DNA of 64,000 nucleotides from Rugosimonospora sp040255525 (GTDB taxonomy: Bacteria > Actinomycetota > Actinomycetes > Mycobacteriales > Micromonosporaceae). The notes beneath the pieces are model-generated. The model had not been told where the DNA came from. It worked only from the letters and a program-made list of their open reading frames with translations, and did not search any database. The DNA lies in NCBI GenBank assembly GCA_040255525.1, contig JBDZVD010000001.1, forward strand, positions 62,001 through 126,000, in the 5' to 3' direction. The position numbers were made by a program, and so were the translations under genes. Positions within the stretch are counted from its first letter, which is position 1. Every line of letters begins with the position of its first letter. Of this stretch, positions 1 through 8,868 are shown piece after piece.

Positions 1-2009
1 GCGGTGTTCACCCGCACCGCTGGAGGGGTGTCGACCCCGTAGATGTAGCCGGCGATGTCCGAGGTCGTCGTGGTGGTGGTACCGGTGCCGTTGGGGCCGA
101 ACGCGAAGGTACCGGTCTGGCCTATCCCACCCGCGCGTACCACGCCCGGGCAGTCGGCGGCGGCGCTGCCCGGATAATCGGACGAGGTGACGCTCGGCCC
201 CACCGCCGGTGGGGTCTCGTCGACCGTGAAGAAGCAGTTCCCCGAAAGCGGGCCGACGTCGGTGCCGTCGGACGCCTGCGCGTGCCAGTCGATGACTTGG
301 CCGTCCGTGAACGCGGATGCCGGAACCTGGAGCACGAACGCTGTGCCCGAGGCCACGAACGGTGAGGTGGCGGTGCCCAACTGGGTGGCGCCGTCGAACC
401 AGGTGAAGGTGATCTTCACATTCTGTCCGTCGGGATCCGTCGACTTCGCCCCCAGCCCGACCGTCTGGGCGCCATTGGCCTGAAGGACCGGGTTGAGGAC
501 CTGGGCACCGGCGCTCGTCGCGCACGCCTTGCCGGCGGTGGTCAGCCCGGTCGGCGTACCCGGCTTGCGGTTGTAGGTGAACACGAGACTCGGATTGTTG
601 GTGAACTTGCGCCAGGACAACTGGTCGGCTTCGTCGCTCGCCCGCAGCATGAGAGTCACCGTCGCCTGGGTCACCGGCTTGTTCGGCCACATCGCGCTGA
701 TGTTGTAGGCGAATGACGTCGGCGTGCACCCCATCGCGATCGTACCCACCACAGGGCCGGACGGCTGGGTGTTCCAGGTGGTGCTGGTGCTGATACCACC
801 GGTCGACTCCAGCTCGATGTTGCGGGCCGAGCACGACGATCCGAAGGTCTCGGCGACATTGAATTCCACGTGCTTCACCAGCCCACCGTTGTCACGCAGG
901 CTGGAGATCGCGAACTGGTAGTAGGTGCGGGCCACGCCCAGCCCATTGCACTCACCGGACGGCACGTAGCAGGCGCCCACCTTCGCCTCGGCGCCATCCA
1001 CGCCGCCGTTGAGGTAGTTGCGCGTGGGAAACCCGGAGAACGTCTTGGTCCACACCGTACGGGTCGGGTGGAAGTCCGGGTCGATCGTCACCGGATACGT
1101 GGTGCCGGGCGCGGTGAACAACGCGGTGTCCGGGCTCAGCGTGACGGATTCGGCACTCACCTTTGTGGACACCCGGGCCTCGTGCGCCGGCGAGCCGACC
1201 GACGGGTCGGTGACCGTGGCGTCCCACATCAGCGCCGGATCCGACGAGAGCACCGCGTTGCCGCCCGCGTCCAGCACCGTCAGGCCGCCCTGCGGCGAAC
1301 CCACCACGTGTACGCCGCCGGTGGTCCGCACCCCGAGAACGATGGCGCTCAGGGCGGGGTTCGCCGCGGCCCGACGGGAACGCACCACCAGCTGTTCGGT
1401 GTAGCCCGAGTCCGCGGCGGCAATCCGCAGGTCCACGCCCGGCAGGACATCCGGGTAGGTCGCGGCAGCACCCGACACCCTCGGCGCCGGCAACGTGGTC
1501 GGCCAGCTGACCGCCAGCGTGCCGCGACCCACCGCGAGCGTGGCCAGCGGCGTGTTGCCGCCCGCGCTCAGCGTCAGGGGCACAGTGGTCGCGGTCGTCG
1601 ACAGACCCGCCGTGCTGCGCCGCAGTGTGGTGTCCTCCGCCACCCAGCCGCCGCCCTGGTGGACCCGCACCGGCGCCGCGTGCTCCACCAACTGGAACGT
1701 GCCATCGGGCAACGCCGTCGTCTGCTCGGTGCCGGTCGTCATCGAGTCGACCACCACCGCACGCTTGCCGGCAACCGCCTTCTTCGAGGCCGCGTCCTGC
1801 GCCGAACTGGTGTCAGCCGCTCGCGTCGCGGATGCCGACCTGAACGACGTCGATCTCCCGGTGGTGTCCTGGCCCGCCGGAGCACCCCGCGGCACGCCCG
1901 TCGTCGGCGCCGCGTCCGGCAGCCAACCCGTCGAGGGCACCGCGACCACCGCACTTACCAGGACGGCAGAGATGGCACCGGCGAGGCGCGGGAATCCAGC
2001 GGACATCAT
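1..2009 (-). CDS. Secreted DNRLRE/LamG-type surface protein, 3' end outside window
   Basis: Open reading frame of about 669 codons that runs off the left edge. It opens with ATG-ATG just after GGAGG (start 2009, or 2006 with better spacing). A signal peptide is visible (hydrophobic stretch at residues 10-30 after an Arg). Around residues 280-330 there is the YPVTIDP-type motif, followed by a DNRLRE-like region with a tryptophan- and Asn-rich fold and then Ig/fibronectin-like segments (FTWFDGATQLGTA). This arrangement is typical of very large actinobacterial exported proteins annotated as DNRLRE, LamG or RHS-like. The function is unknown; a cell-wall or extracellular role is inferred. The missing C-terminus would show whether it ends in RHS repeats, a LamG domain or a toxin domain. 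Confidence 0.8.
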   Translation of the reverse strand, partial: MMSAGFPRLAGAISAVLVSAVVAVPSTGWLPDAAPTTGVPRGAPAGQDTTGRSTSFRSASATRAADTSSAQDAASKKAVAGKRAVVVDSMTTGTEQTTALPDGTFQLVEHAAPVRVHQGGGWVAEDTTLRRSTAGLSTTATTVPLTLSAGGNTPLATLAVGRGTLAVSWPTTLPAPRVSGAAATYPDVLPGVDLRIAAADSGYTEQLVVRSRRAAANPALSAIVLGVRTTGGVHVVGSPQGGLTVLDAGGNAVLSSDPALMWDATVTDPSVGSPAHEARVSTKVSAESVTLSPDTALFTAPGTTYPVTIDPDFHPTRTVWTKTFSGFPTRNYLNGGVDGAEAKVGACYVPSGECNGLGVARTYYQFAISSLRDNGGLVKHVEFNVAETFGSSCSARNIELESTGGISTSTTWNTQPSGPVVGTIAMGCTPTSFAYNISAMWPNKPVTQATVTLMLRASDEADQLSWRKFTNNPSLVFTYNRKPGTPTGLTTAGKACATSAGAQVLNPVLQANGAQTVGLGAKSTDPDGQNVKITFTWFDGATQLGTATSPFVASGTAFVLQVPASAFTDGQVIDWHAQASDGTDVGPLSGNCFFTVDETPPAVGPSVTSSDYPGSAAADCPGVVRAGGIGQTGTFAFGPNGTGTTTTTTSDIAGYIYGVDTPPAVRVNT

Positions 2010-2086
2010 GCCTCCAGACAGATTCGCGGCCGCGGCCCCACGACCTCGGCGAACGAATCATCCGCCGTCGATCCCGGACACTCAAT

Positions 2087-2110
2087 TCCATTCGGCCCAT
2101 GCCGAATGGA
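2087..2110. promoter_or_regulatory. Inverted repeat upstream of the surface-protein gene
   Basis: Perfect 9-bp arms (TCCATTCGG at 2087-2095, CCGAATGGA at 2102-2110) around a 6-nt loop, about 80 nt upstream of the leftward gene that starts at 2009. It could be an operator for that gene or a weak terminator for the HD-domain gene that ends at 2246. No T-tract follows, so an operator is slightly more likely. The rest of 2010-2245 shows nothing recognisable. Confidence 0.35.
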
Positions 2111-2245
2111 TGCGCCGACCTGCGAAGAATGGCAGCCATCCCTGGGTTACCAGGCGATCCGGCGCCGGCACCTACCGGCCCGCTGGCCCGATCAACCACC
2201 GCAGACCCGAAAAGCGCCCCCAACCCTCGACCCACGGATCGTGGG

Positions 2246-2890
2246 TCAGCACTCCCGGGCGGACGCCCGGTCGAGGACGTTCTCTGCGACACGCCTTGCG
2301 AGCCCGCTCGCCACGGCACTCGCCGCTGAGCTGGCAGGCTTTCGCCGCGCCTGATCCTCGAAGCAGCGAACGAACTCTTCGCCCAGCGTCAGCCGAGGGA
2401 ACCGACCGATAACCTCCGAGCGGAAGCCGGCCGGCCAGTTTTCAGAATCACGCCCGGTAATGTCGAGGCCGGTGGCTATCCCCAGCAGGAACCCTTCGGG
2501 GTCCAACTCAACGTCCACCTCGTCCCGCATGTGTGCAACGATAACTTCCGCAGCCCGTACACGCCGTTCGACTGGCCAGCCTGCCCCTGCGCAGAAGACC
2601 CAGGCGACGTGGCCGCCGGCCTCCTCGAAAGGCACAGTGTGGCTGTCGAATTCCTTCACCAGGCCGACATCGTGCAGCATCGCCGACACGTAGAGCAGTT
2701 CCGCGTCGAAGTCGATGGCGTGCAGCACCCCGTACGCGGCCCCCCAAACGTAGGAGCGCAGGCAATGGTTGACCAAGGCTGCAGAACAGTAGGTGGTTGC
2801 GATCTCCAGCGCGGCACGGGCGGTGGAGTTTCCTGGCTGCGGGATATCGTCAAGATGCACCCGAACCAGTCTTGTCGACACTCGTGGCAT
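2246..2890 (-). CDS. HD-domain metal-dependent phosphohydrolase-like protein
   Basis: Encodes about 214 aa. An FDAELLYVSAMLHDVGL segment carries the HD metal-binding pair, and His and Asp residues follow in a VAHMRDEVD segment. The layout matches the cyanamide-hydratase-like branch of HD proteins, whose substrates are mostly unknown. The start is uncertain. ATG at 2890 gives a family-like N-terminus (VRVHLDDIPQPGNSTARAAL), but the Shine-Dalgarno is poor, and the frame stays open upstream into the divergent regulator gene. It stands alone on its strand, 206 bp from the divergent SARP gene, so the two may share a control region. Confidence 0.7.
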   Translation of the reverse strand: MPRVSTRLVRVHLDDIPQPGNSTARAALEIATTYCSAALVNHCLRSYVWGAAYGVLHAIDFDAELLYVSAMLHDVGLVKEFDSHTVPFEEAGGHVAWVFCAGAGWPVERRVRAAEVIVAHMRDEVDVELDPEGFLLGIATGLDITGRDSENWPAGFRSEVIGRFPRLTLGEEFVRCFEDQARRKPASSAASAVASGLARRVAENVLDRASAREC

Positions 2891-3095
2891 CCGCAAGGAA
2901 GCCCGATGGCTTGCCGCACTCGACGAGGCTGGGGTGGGTGGCGGCGGCGGGCTGAACCGTTCCGGCCTTCGCGCCGTGTCAACACAGGGGCACGTGTCAC
3001 GGCCCTGTTCGCGACTCGGCGGCGCCAGGGGCGGACGCGCTTGGCGCCGGTGAGCGTGGATCAGCGGTGATTGTTCGTACAGGGGGGCGCCGGTC

Positions 3096-6032
3096 ATGAT
3101 CGATTCGGGTGTCCGCGTGTCCCTGCTCGGACCGTTCGAAGTCCGGCGAGACGGCGCACTGGTCCCGGTCACCGGGCGGGCAGCCGTGGTGCTGGCGACC
3201 CTGGGTCTACAGGCCGGCCGACCGGTCAGTACCCACACGCTGGCGGACCGGGTGTGGGGTGAACGTCTGCCCAACTCGGTCTCGGCCAGCCTGGCCAGTC
3301 ACATCACCCGGCTGCGGCGCCTTCTTGGCGCGTCGACGATCCGTACCGTACCGGCGGGGTACCTGCTCGACCTGCATCCCGACCGGGTCGACCTGTTGCG
3401 GCTGCGTCGAATGGTCGGCGAGGCGGTCCAGATTGCCGATCGGCATCGGGCGCGGCAACTGCTCGGCGAGGCACTCGGGTCGTGGCGCGGTGAGCCGCTG
3501 GACGGGCTGGCGTCGGAGGCGCTGCGCCGTGAGGTCGCTCCATCGTTGGTCGAGGAGCTACTGTCGGCCTATCAGCTGCGCGTGGAGTGGGACCTCACCG
3601 ACGGGTCCAACCAGGGGCTGGTGGCCGAGCTACGGACGCTGACCGCGCGGTACCCGTTGCGGGAAACGTTGTGGCAGCAGCTCATGGCCGCTCTGGCCGG
3701 CAGCGGACGGCACGGCGACGCGATGGCGGCCTATCACGAGCTGCGCCGCCTGTTGCGACAGCGCCTCGGGGTCGATCCCTCCCCCCGGCTGCGGGAGGCC
3801 TACCAGCGCCTGCTCGCGCAGCCGCGGGCCGTCGCGTCGCCAACCCGGGACGGCACCGAGGCTTTCGGCACGTCGGCCTCGACCGCCGCGGGTGCGCCAT
3901 CTCGCGCGGGCTCCGCCAGGTGGCCGCGGCGTGAGCTTCCACGAGACATCGAGGGCTTTGTCGGCCGGGAGGCGGAGTTACGCGGGATCCTGGGCGTCCT
4001 TGCCCCGGGCGACGGTTCCGCCGATCCCGCACCGCTGTGGACCATCGACGGAATGGCCGGCGTGGGCAAGACCGTGCTTGCGGTGCACGCCGCGCACCTG
4101 CTCGCCCCGCACTACCCCGACGGCCAGCTTTTCACCGATCTGCACGGATACACCGACGGTCAACCGCCGACCGACCCGGCAGTGGCGCTGGAGGCGCTGC
4201 TGCGCGTCATCGGCGTCGTCGGCGCGCAGGTACCCGATGACCTGGACGAGCGCGCCGCGCTGTGGCGCTCCGAGCTGGCCGGTCGACGCCTGATCATCGT
4301 GCTGGACAACGCCGCCGCGGCGGCCACGGTCAGACCGCTGATACCCGGTACCGCGGGATGCCTGACGATCGTGACCAGCCGCCGGCGGCTCACCGAACTC
4401 GACGGGGCGCGGCATCTGTCGCTCGATGTGTTGCCGGCACATGACGCGTTAGCGTTGTTCAGCGCCGTCGCCGGTAGCCAACGGGTGGCCGGCGAGCCGG
4501 ACGCCGCCGCGCAGGTACTGCGGCTGTGCGGCAACCTGCCGCTGGCCGTCCATATCGCGGGTGCCCGGCTTGCGGCCCGCGACGCGTGGACCGTTGATTA
4601 CCTGGCCCAGCGGCTGAGCGATGATGCGCGACGATGGGCGGAGCTGGCGGTCGGCACACGCAATGCCGCCGGGGCGTTTCATGTCTCCTACCGCCATCTA
4701 CCGCCCGGACACCAACGCATGTTCCGGCGGCTGGGGCTGTGCCCCGGCGCCGACTTCGACACCTTCGTCGCGGCCGCCATCGCCACCGTCAGCCCGCCTG
4801 AGGCCGAGCGGGTGCTCGAGGATCTCGTGGACGTACATCTCCTTCAACAACCGGCTCCCGGCCGGTACCGCTTCCATGATCTGCTCCGCCAGTACGCCCG
4901 GGCGCAGGCCGACCGGGAGGAGGATGCGGCCTCCCGGCGCACGGCCACCGGCAGGGCGTTGGACTACTACCTGTGGATGGTTCACCGCGCCCGCGGCCAC
5001 TTCCCGCCCGGCGGCTTGCCGCGGCCGGTGACAGTCGAGTACCGGCCCGCGCACCTGCCCGCCATGGAGGACCGGCGCCACGCGCTGGAGTGGTGCGAGA
5101 CGGAACGGGCCAATCTCGTGGCCGCAGTGACGTACGCCGCCACCGAGAGGTGGGACCGGCGCGTCGGCCAGCTCGCTGATGCGCTGTGGTGGTTCCTGCG
5201 CCTGCGCGGATGCTACTCCGACTGGATCAACGTCCAGCGGCTGGCCCTGGAGGCCGCGGAGCGCCTCGATGACGGCCTCGCGCGTGCCGACGCTGTGCGG
5301 ATCCTTGGCGTTGCCACCCACAGCAGCGGCCGGCGCAACCAGGCACTCGACTGCTACGGCCGGGCGCTGCGCATGTACCAGCAGCTGGGTAATCGACCCG
5401 GCGAGGCTATAACACTGAGCAACATCGGACTGACTCTGCAAGTGATGGGCCGGTCGGCCGAGGCCGTCGACCATGGCCAACGGGCCCTGGCGGTACACCG
5501 TGACGGCGGCGTATACGAGGCTGCGATGCACGCCAACATCGCTGTGGCGTACCGGTCTCTCGGCCGGCTGCACGAGGCACTCCGGCACAACCAGTGCGCC
5601 TACGAGCTGTACACGCTCATCGGGGACCAGCGCGGCCGAGGCGGCGCCCTGTCAAACCTCGGCCTGGCGCATGCCTCACTCGGCCACGCCGACCAAGCCG
5701 TCGCCTCCCACCGGCGAGCCATTGAGCTCATGCGTGCGGCGGGTGATGAGGTCGGCGAGTGCGACGTGCGCAACGACTTCGGCGAAACGCTGCGCCTGCT
5801 TCGCCGCCTCGACGATGCCGAGCGCGAGTACCGGCAGGCCCTCGCCGACGCGCAGCGCATCGCCCACCCGCACTTTCAGGCCGTGGCCCATCAGGGTATC
5901 GCTGAGGCGGTGCACGAGTCCGACTCCGCCACCGCGCGGTACCACTGGCAGCAGGCAGTAGCCATCTTCACCGAACTCAACAACCCGAAGGCACAGCGGA
6001 TCCAGAACCGGCTGGATGCGGTTCGCCCATAG
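3096..6032 (+). CDS. AfsR/SARP-family transcriptional regulator (wHTH-BTAD-NB-ARC-TPR)
   Basis: 978 aa. ATG at 3096 lies 8 nt after an AGGGGGG ribosome site. Order of domains: OmpR-type winged helix (about residues 5-100, starting VSLLGPFEVRRDG), bacterial transcriptional activator domain (about 105-250), a Ser/Ala-rich linker, an NB-ARC ATPase (about 285-560) with Walker A GMAGVGKT near residue 320, then tetratricopeptide repeats (about 720-970). This is the architecture of AfsR-type activators that link ATP binding to promoter activation, often in secondary metabolism. No biosynthetic cluster adjoins it here, so its target is unknown. A short decayed copy of part of its NB-ARC segment lies at 7416-7514. 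Confidence 0.93.
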   Translation: MIDSGVRVSLLGPFEVRRDGALVPVTGRAAVVLATLGLQAGRPVSTHTLADRVWGERLPNSVSASLASHITRLRRLLGASTIRTVPAGYLLDLHPDRVDLLRLRRMVGEAVQIADRHRARQLLGEALGSWRGEPLDGLASEALRREVAPSLVEELLSAYQLRVEWDLTDGSNQGLVAELRTLTARYPLRETLWQQLMAALAGSGRHGDAMAAYHELRRLLRQRLGVDPSPRLREAYQRLLAQPRAVASPTRDGTEAFGTSASTAAGAPSRAGSARWPRRELPRDIEGFVGREAELRGILGVLAPGDGSADPAPLWTIDGMAGVGKTVLAVHAAHLLAPHYPDGQLFTDLHGYTDGQPPTDPAVALEALLRVIGVVGAQVPDDLDERAALWRSELAGRRLIIVLDNAAAAATVRPLIPGTAGCLTIVTSRRRLTELDGARHLSLDVLPAHDALALFSAVAGSQRVAGEPDAAAQVLRLCGNLPLAVHIAGARLAARDAWTVDYLAQRLSDDARRWAELAVGTRNAAGAFHVSYRHLPPGHQRMFRRLGLCPGADFDTFVAAAIATVSPPEAERVLEDLVDVHLLQQPAPGRYRFHDLLRQYARAQADREEDAASRRTATGRALDYYLWMVHRARGHFPPGGLPRPVTVEYRPAHLPAMEDRRHALEWCETERANLVAAVTYAATERWDRRVGQLADALWWFLRLRGCYSDWINVQRLALEAAERLDDGLARADAVRILGVATHSSGRRNQALDCYGRALRMYQQLGNRPGEAITLSNIGLTLQVMGRSAEAVDHGQRALAVHRDGGVYEAAMHANIAVAYRSLGRLHEALRHNQCAYELYTLIGDQRGRGGALSNLGLAHASLGHADQAVASHRRAIELMRAAGDEVGECDVRNDFGETLRLLRRLDDAEREYRQALADAQRIAHPHFQAVAHQGIAEAVHESDSATARYHWQQAVAIFTELNNPKAQRIQNRLDAVRP

Positions 6033-6122
6033 ACGCAGTGCGGCGCAGCCTGGGTGACTGGCCACGGCCTCGGTCGCGCTTCGCCGAGGAGCACGGCAGC
6101 AGAGCCTGATTCCGCCGTTCGT

Positions 6123-6167
6123 GCCAGGCCACCTCGCGCCAGGCCACCTCGCGCCAGGCCACCTCGC
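6123..6167. repeat. 15-bp tandem repeat, three copies
   Basis: Three perfect head-to-tail copies of GCCAGGCCACCTCGC (the first preceded by GT instead of CG) lie in the 190-bp gap between the convergent SARP and ArsR-like genes. The unit is GC-rich and self-complementary only in part (GGCC). No function is evident; slipped-strand expansion is the likely origin. Confidence 0.7.
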
Positions 6168-6223
6168 GCCGCCGCGCGCTCGCCGGAAACGGGTCGCGGC
6201 GCGGATCGCCGCCGGGCGGCCTT

Positions 6224-7195
6224 TCACGCCTGCTCGACGAGGCGTACGCCGAGGTCGGTGAGGTGGTGGGCGACTTGTTGACCCTGCCGCACGGTGGTAC
6301 TCAGCCGGGAGTCTCGCAGCACGGCCGCGTGCTCGCTGGCCGACGCGGTCGAGATCCCGCAGGCGAAAGCCAGCGCCTTGGTAGACAGGCCCGGGCGGCG
6401 GTAGACGGTCACGAGCACCGATGCGCGCGTGCGGCCGAGTAACTTGGCCAGCCGTTCGAGATATGCCGACCGGTCCCCGCTCCGTGGCCGGTATTCGTTG
6501 GAGGGGTATACCAGCACCACCGGGCCCGTCGCGTTGATCTTGGTGTTGAATGAGAGCGACCAGCGCACACTCGGCACCAGTACCAGCCCGCGGCCTGCCA
6601 ACTGGACCTCGGTGGGCAGGCCCTTCACCGACAGATCGAAGATCAGGACGGGATGCCGCCACAAAATCCGGGGATGCAGGTTGTCCAGCACGTAGTCGAT
6701 CCCGTGCTGCCCGGCGTCCCAGATCCGCCGCGTCACGTCGCGCATGAGCAGCCGCCGTACGTCCGGCCAGTCCTCACCGTGGGCCGCCCGGTGGATGCTG
6801 CGCAGCGCCGATCCGAGAGACTGGCGCGAGCGCCGCGCCCCCGTGATCACGTCGGCACACATCGCGGGATCCACCGTCGACCACGGCGCCAGGTCGCGCT
6901 CGACCTGCCACGCGGGCGTCGCCATCATGTCGTCGATCTCGTCGTCGAGTCGGGGCGAGAAGTCCTTGGGCGGCGGCAGGAGGAAGTCCGGAAGGAAGTT
7001 GCCGGGCCCGATCGGCAGGCGCATCACGGGTTCCGCGGCCGCGCTCAGACCGGCGATGACCCGCTGGTGCTCGCGGCGGCGCCAGGCCGGTTCGGCCGGG
7101 TGAACAGAGGTGAAAATCGCCGGTCCGATCTGCTGTACCGGTGAGACCGCGAACCGAACATTGGCGAGGTCCGCCGTGGTCAGCCGCAATCGCAT
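6224..7195 (-). CDS. ArsR-like winged-helix transcriptional regulator
   Basis: 323 aa from ATG at 7195, which follows GGAGGG at good spacing; a GTG overlaps nearby. The first ~230 residues resemble the DUF5937-type N-terminal domain found on many actinobacterial ArsR-like regulators (opening MRLRLTTADLANVRFAVSP). The last ~75 residues form a winged helix (LSTKALAFACGISTASASEH then a wing with TTVRQGQQVAHHLT). No metal-binding cysteine pair typical of ArsR/SmtB is visible, so a small-molecule or unknown signal is inferred. It is convergent with the SARP gene. Confidence 0.75.
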   Translation of the reverse strand: MRLRLTTADLANVRFAVSPVQQIGPAIFTSVHPAEPAWRRREHQRVIAGLSAAAEPVMRLPIGPGNFLPDFLLPPPKDFSPRLDDEIDDMMATPAWQVERDLAPWSTVDPAMCADVITGARRSRQSLGSALRSIHRAAHGEDWPDVRRLLMRDVTRRIWDAGQHGIDYVLDNLHPRILWRHPVLIFDLSVKGLPTEVQLAGRGLVLVPSVRWSLSFNTKINATGPVVLVYPSNEYRPRSGDRSAYLERLAKLLGRTRASVLVTVYRRPGLSTKALAFACGISTASASEHAAVLRDSRLSTTVRQGQQVAHHLTDLGVRLVEQA

Positions 7196-7415
7196 CACGT
7201 CGCGTCCCTCCGATCGGACCGCATGGGCAGACACGTACTCGCACCGGCCCGGTGGCTGGTGATAGTGGCCGGTCCGGGTACGGCGACACTCGGGATCAGC
7301 GCCGTCGCCAACCAGCCGGGCACGGACCTCCACATCGTTCGGACTCACAGAGCGGTACCAGGATGAACCGCCCCGTTGTCAGGTACGTGTCATCGGGATG
7401 TCGGAGTGGAAGCCC

Positions 7416-7514
7416 TACCCCGACGGCCAGCTTTTCGCCGATCTGCACGGATACGCCGACGGTCAACCGTCGACCGAACCGGCGGTGGGCGCTGGAGGCA
7501 CCGCCGCGCGTCAT
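7416..7514 (+). pseudogene. Decayed fragment of a SARP NB-ARC domain
   Basis: These 99 bp match 4113-4210 inside the SARP gene at roughly 90% identity, with a few substitutions and one inserted G at about 7490. They translate to YPDGQLFADLHGYADGQP, the conserved NB-ARC motif, and then leave frame after the insertion. Nothing before or after resembles a SARP gene. It is a partial duplication or the last scrap of a second regulator. The rest of 7196-7705 holds no recognisable gene. Confidence 0.7.
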
Positions 7515-7705
7515 CCGCACCCGGGGCACGCCGGTGGGCGCCGGGCGGTAGCTTCCGGGGTATCCGAATCGGCGGTGATTGCTTTCCCGGCTTGCCCGAT
7601 AAACGCGCACCCCGCCGTCGCGGTGTCTTTGTGAACGTATGAGTATGACACAGCCCTCGTGTCGAGTTGTCGCTCGAAGGTATCCAACGAGATTGAGAAC
7701 GCAGG

Positions 7706-8590
7706 GTGTCCGCGCCATTGCCGTCAATCACCCGCCTCCGCTACCTTGGCGAAGTGATCGATCATTCGCCGACCGTCACGTCGGGGGAGATAACCGCTCT
7801 CGGCGACGGCGCATTCTATTTGCTGAGCCGTCCCGAGGCGGCATCCAACGCAGGTATATTCGTCGATTCCGGGCTGACCGTCGTCATCGACAGTCGGCTT
7901 ACTCCGGGGCTGGGCGCCGAGTTCCGCGAGGCGCTGCGCTCCTATTCCCGCGCCGCCGTACCGCCGCTGCTGCTCAATACGCACTACCACGGCGATCACT
8001 GGATGGGAAACAGCGGCTTCGCCGACTCCGTCGTCGTCGCCAGCGAGTGGACCCGCCAAGCCCTGGAGGAGCGCTGGCAGAGTGAGGCGCGTCACTTCGC
8101 CGCCGGCCGCCCGCAGCAGGCCGACGAGTTCGACATCCAAGCTCCGCACCTGCCCGAACTGGGCCTGACCGGCACCACGGCCATCCACACCGGCGAGCAG
8201 GCCCTCTCCGTAGAGCTGGCCGGCCCCGCGCACACCCCCGGCGACATCGCCGTCTGGACCGAAGGCGACCGGGTGGTCTTCGCCGGCGACATCGTCTTCA
8301 ACGGGCACTGGCCGGTGCTGCGCGATGCCGACGTCGCGGGCTGGACGGCCAGCCTCCGGGCCCTGCTGGCCCGCCAGCCTGAAGTCATCGTGCCTGGCCA
8401 CGGCCCGGCTGGCGGACCTGAACTGGCCGAGCGGATGTTAGAGTGCCTCGAACTGCTGACCGAGCTGGCCACACTGCCGTCCTCGGGCTGGGAGCACAGG
8501 ATCGCCGGCTCCCCGTTCGCCGATTGGTTACGCCCGGAGCGGGTGGCTCCGGGCGTAGCCCGGATCAGGGAAACAATGCCGGTTTTGTAG
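7706..8590 (+). CDS. MBL-fold metallo-hydrolase
   Basis: 294 aa with the metallo-beta-lactamase signature NTHYHGDHWMGN (His-x-His-x-Asp-His) near residue 95, a later His in PAHTPGDIAVW, an Asp in VFAGDIVF, and a final metal ligand in VPGHGPAGG. This is a complete two-zinc site. The substrate is unknown; members of this branch include lactonases, esterases and cyclase-associated hydrolases. The start is uncertain: GTG at 7706 is the longest reading, while GTG at 7754 begins closer to the conserved fold. It stands alone ahead of the aromatic-catabolism island and need not belong to it. Confidence 0.8.
   Translation: MSAPLPSITRLRYLGEVIDHSPTVTSGEITALGDGAFYLLSRPEAASNAGIFVDSGLTVVIDSRLTPGLGAEFREALRSYSRAAVPPLLLNTHYHGDHWMGNSGFADSVVVASEWTRQALEERWQSEARHFAAGRPQQADEFDIQAPHLPELGLTGTTAIHTGEQALSVELAGPAHTPGDIAVWTEGDRVVFAGDIVFNGHWPVLRDADVAGWTASLRALLARQPEVIVPGHGPAGGPELAERMLECLELLTELATLPSSGWEHRIAGSPFADWLRPERVAPGVARIRETMPVL
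8529..8557 (+). terminator. GC-rich hairpin at the 3' end of the MBL gene
   Basis: Perfect 11-bp arms (TACGCCCGGAG at 8529-8539 and CTCCGGGCGTA at 8547-8557) with a 7-nt loop, inside the last 60 nt of the MBL-fold gene. There is no T-tract. A role as terminator overlapping the coding end is plausible in an actinomycete but unproven. Confidence 0.35.
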
Positions 8591-8663
8591 ATCGTTTGAC
8601 CCCGTTTGCCTGACGCGAGCTATAGCTGGGCGGGCATGCTGTCCAACCAGAATCGCATTTGCC

Positions 8664-8678
8664 CGGCATGACATGCCG
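8664..8678. promoter_or_regulatory. 15-bp palindrome upstream of the ABC-importer operon
   Basis: CGGCAT-GAC-ATGCCG, perfect 6-bp arms around 3 nt, sits about 190 nt before the lipoprotein gene at 8869. The 278-bp region 8591-8868 has no gene and should hold the importer promoter; AT-richer sequence with repeated ACGTT lies near 8705-8720. Possible regulator site; which regulator is unknown. Confidence 0.35.
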
Positions 8679-8868
8679 CGACCATACTCCCCTACTACGT
8701 CATCTATACGTTTTACGTTAACCGTCGACAACCGGAAGTGCCGCGCTCACATGAGAATCGCGGGGACGACATTAAAAACATCCGTGGAAACACGGCCGCG
8801 ACCGTAGGCGAGATGCCACAGGCTCGCCAGATCGGTCATGCGACACGTCACGAAGGCAGGAGCAGGTA

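Noticed and set aside
870..2354. Long plus-strand frame of 494 codons
   Set aside because: It is antisense to the secreted DNRLRE/LamG-type gene; its translation is Arg/Gly/Pro-rich and has no family features, as expected for a GC-rich shadow frame.
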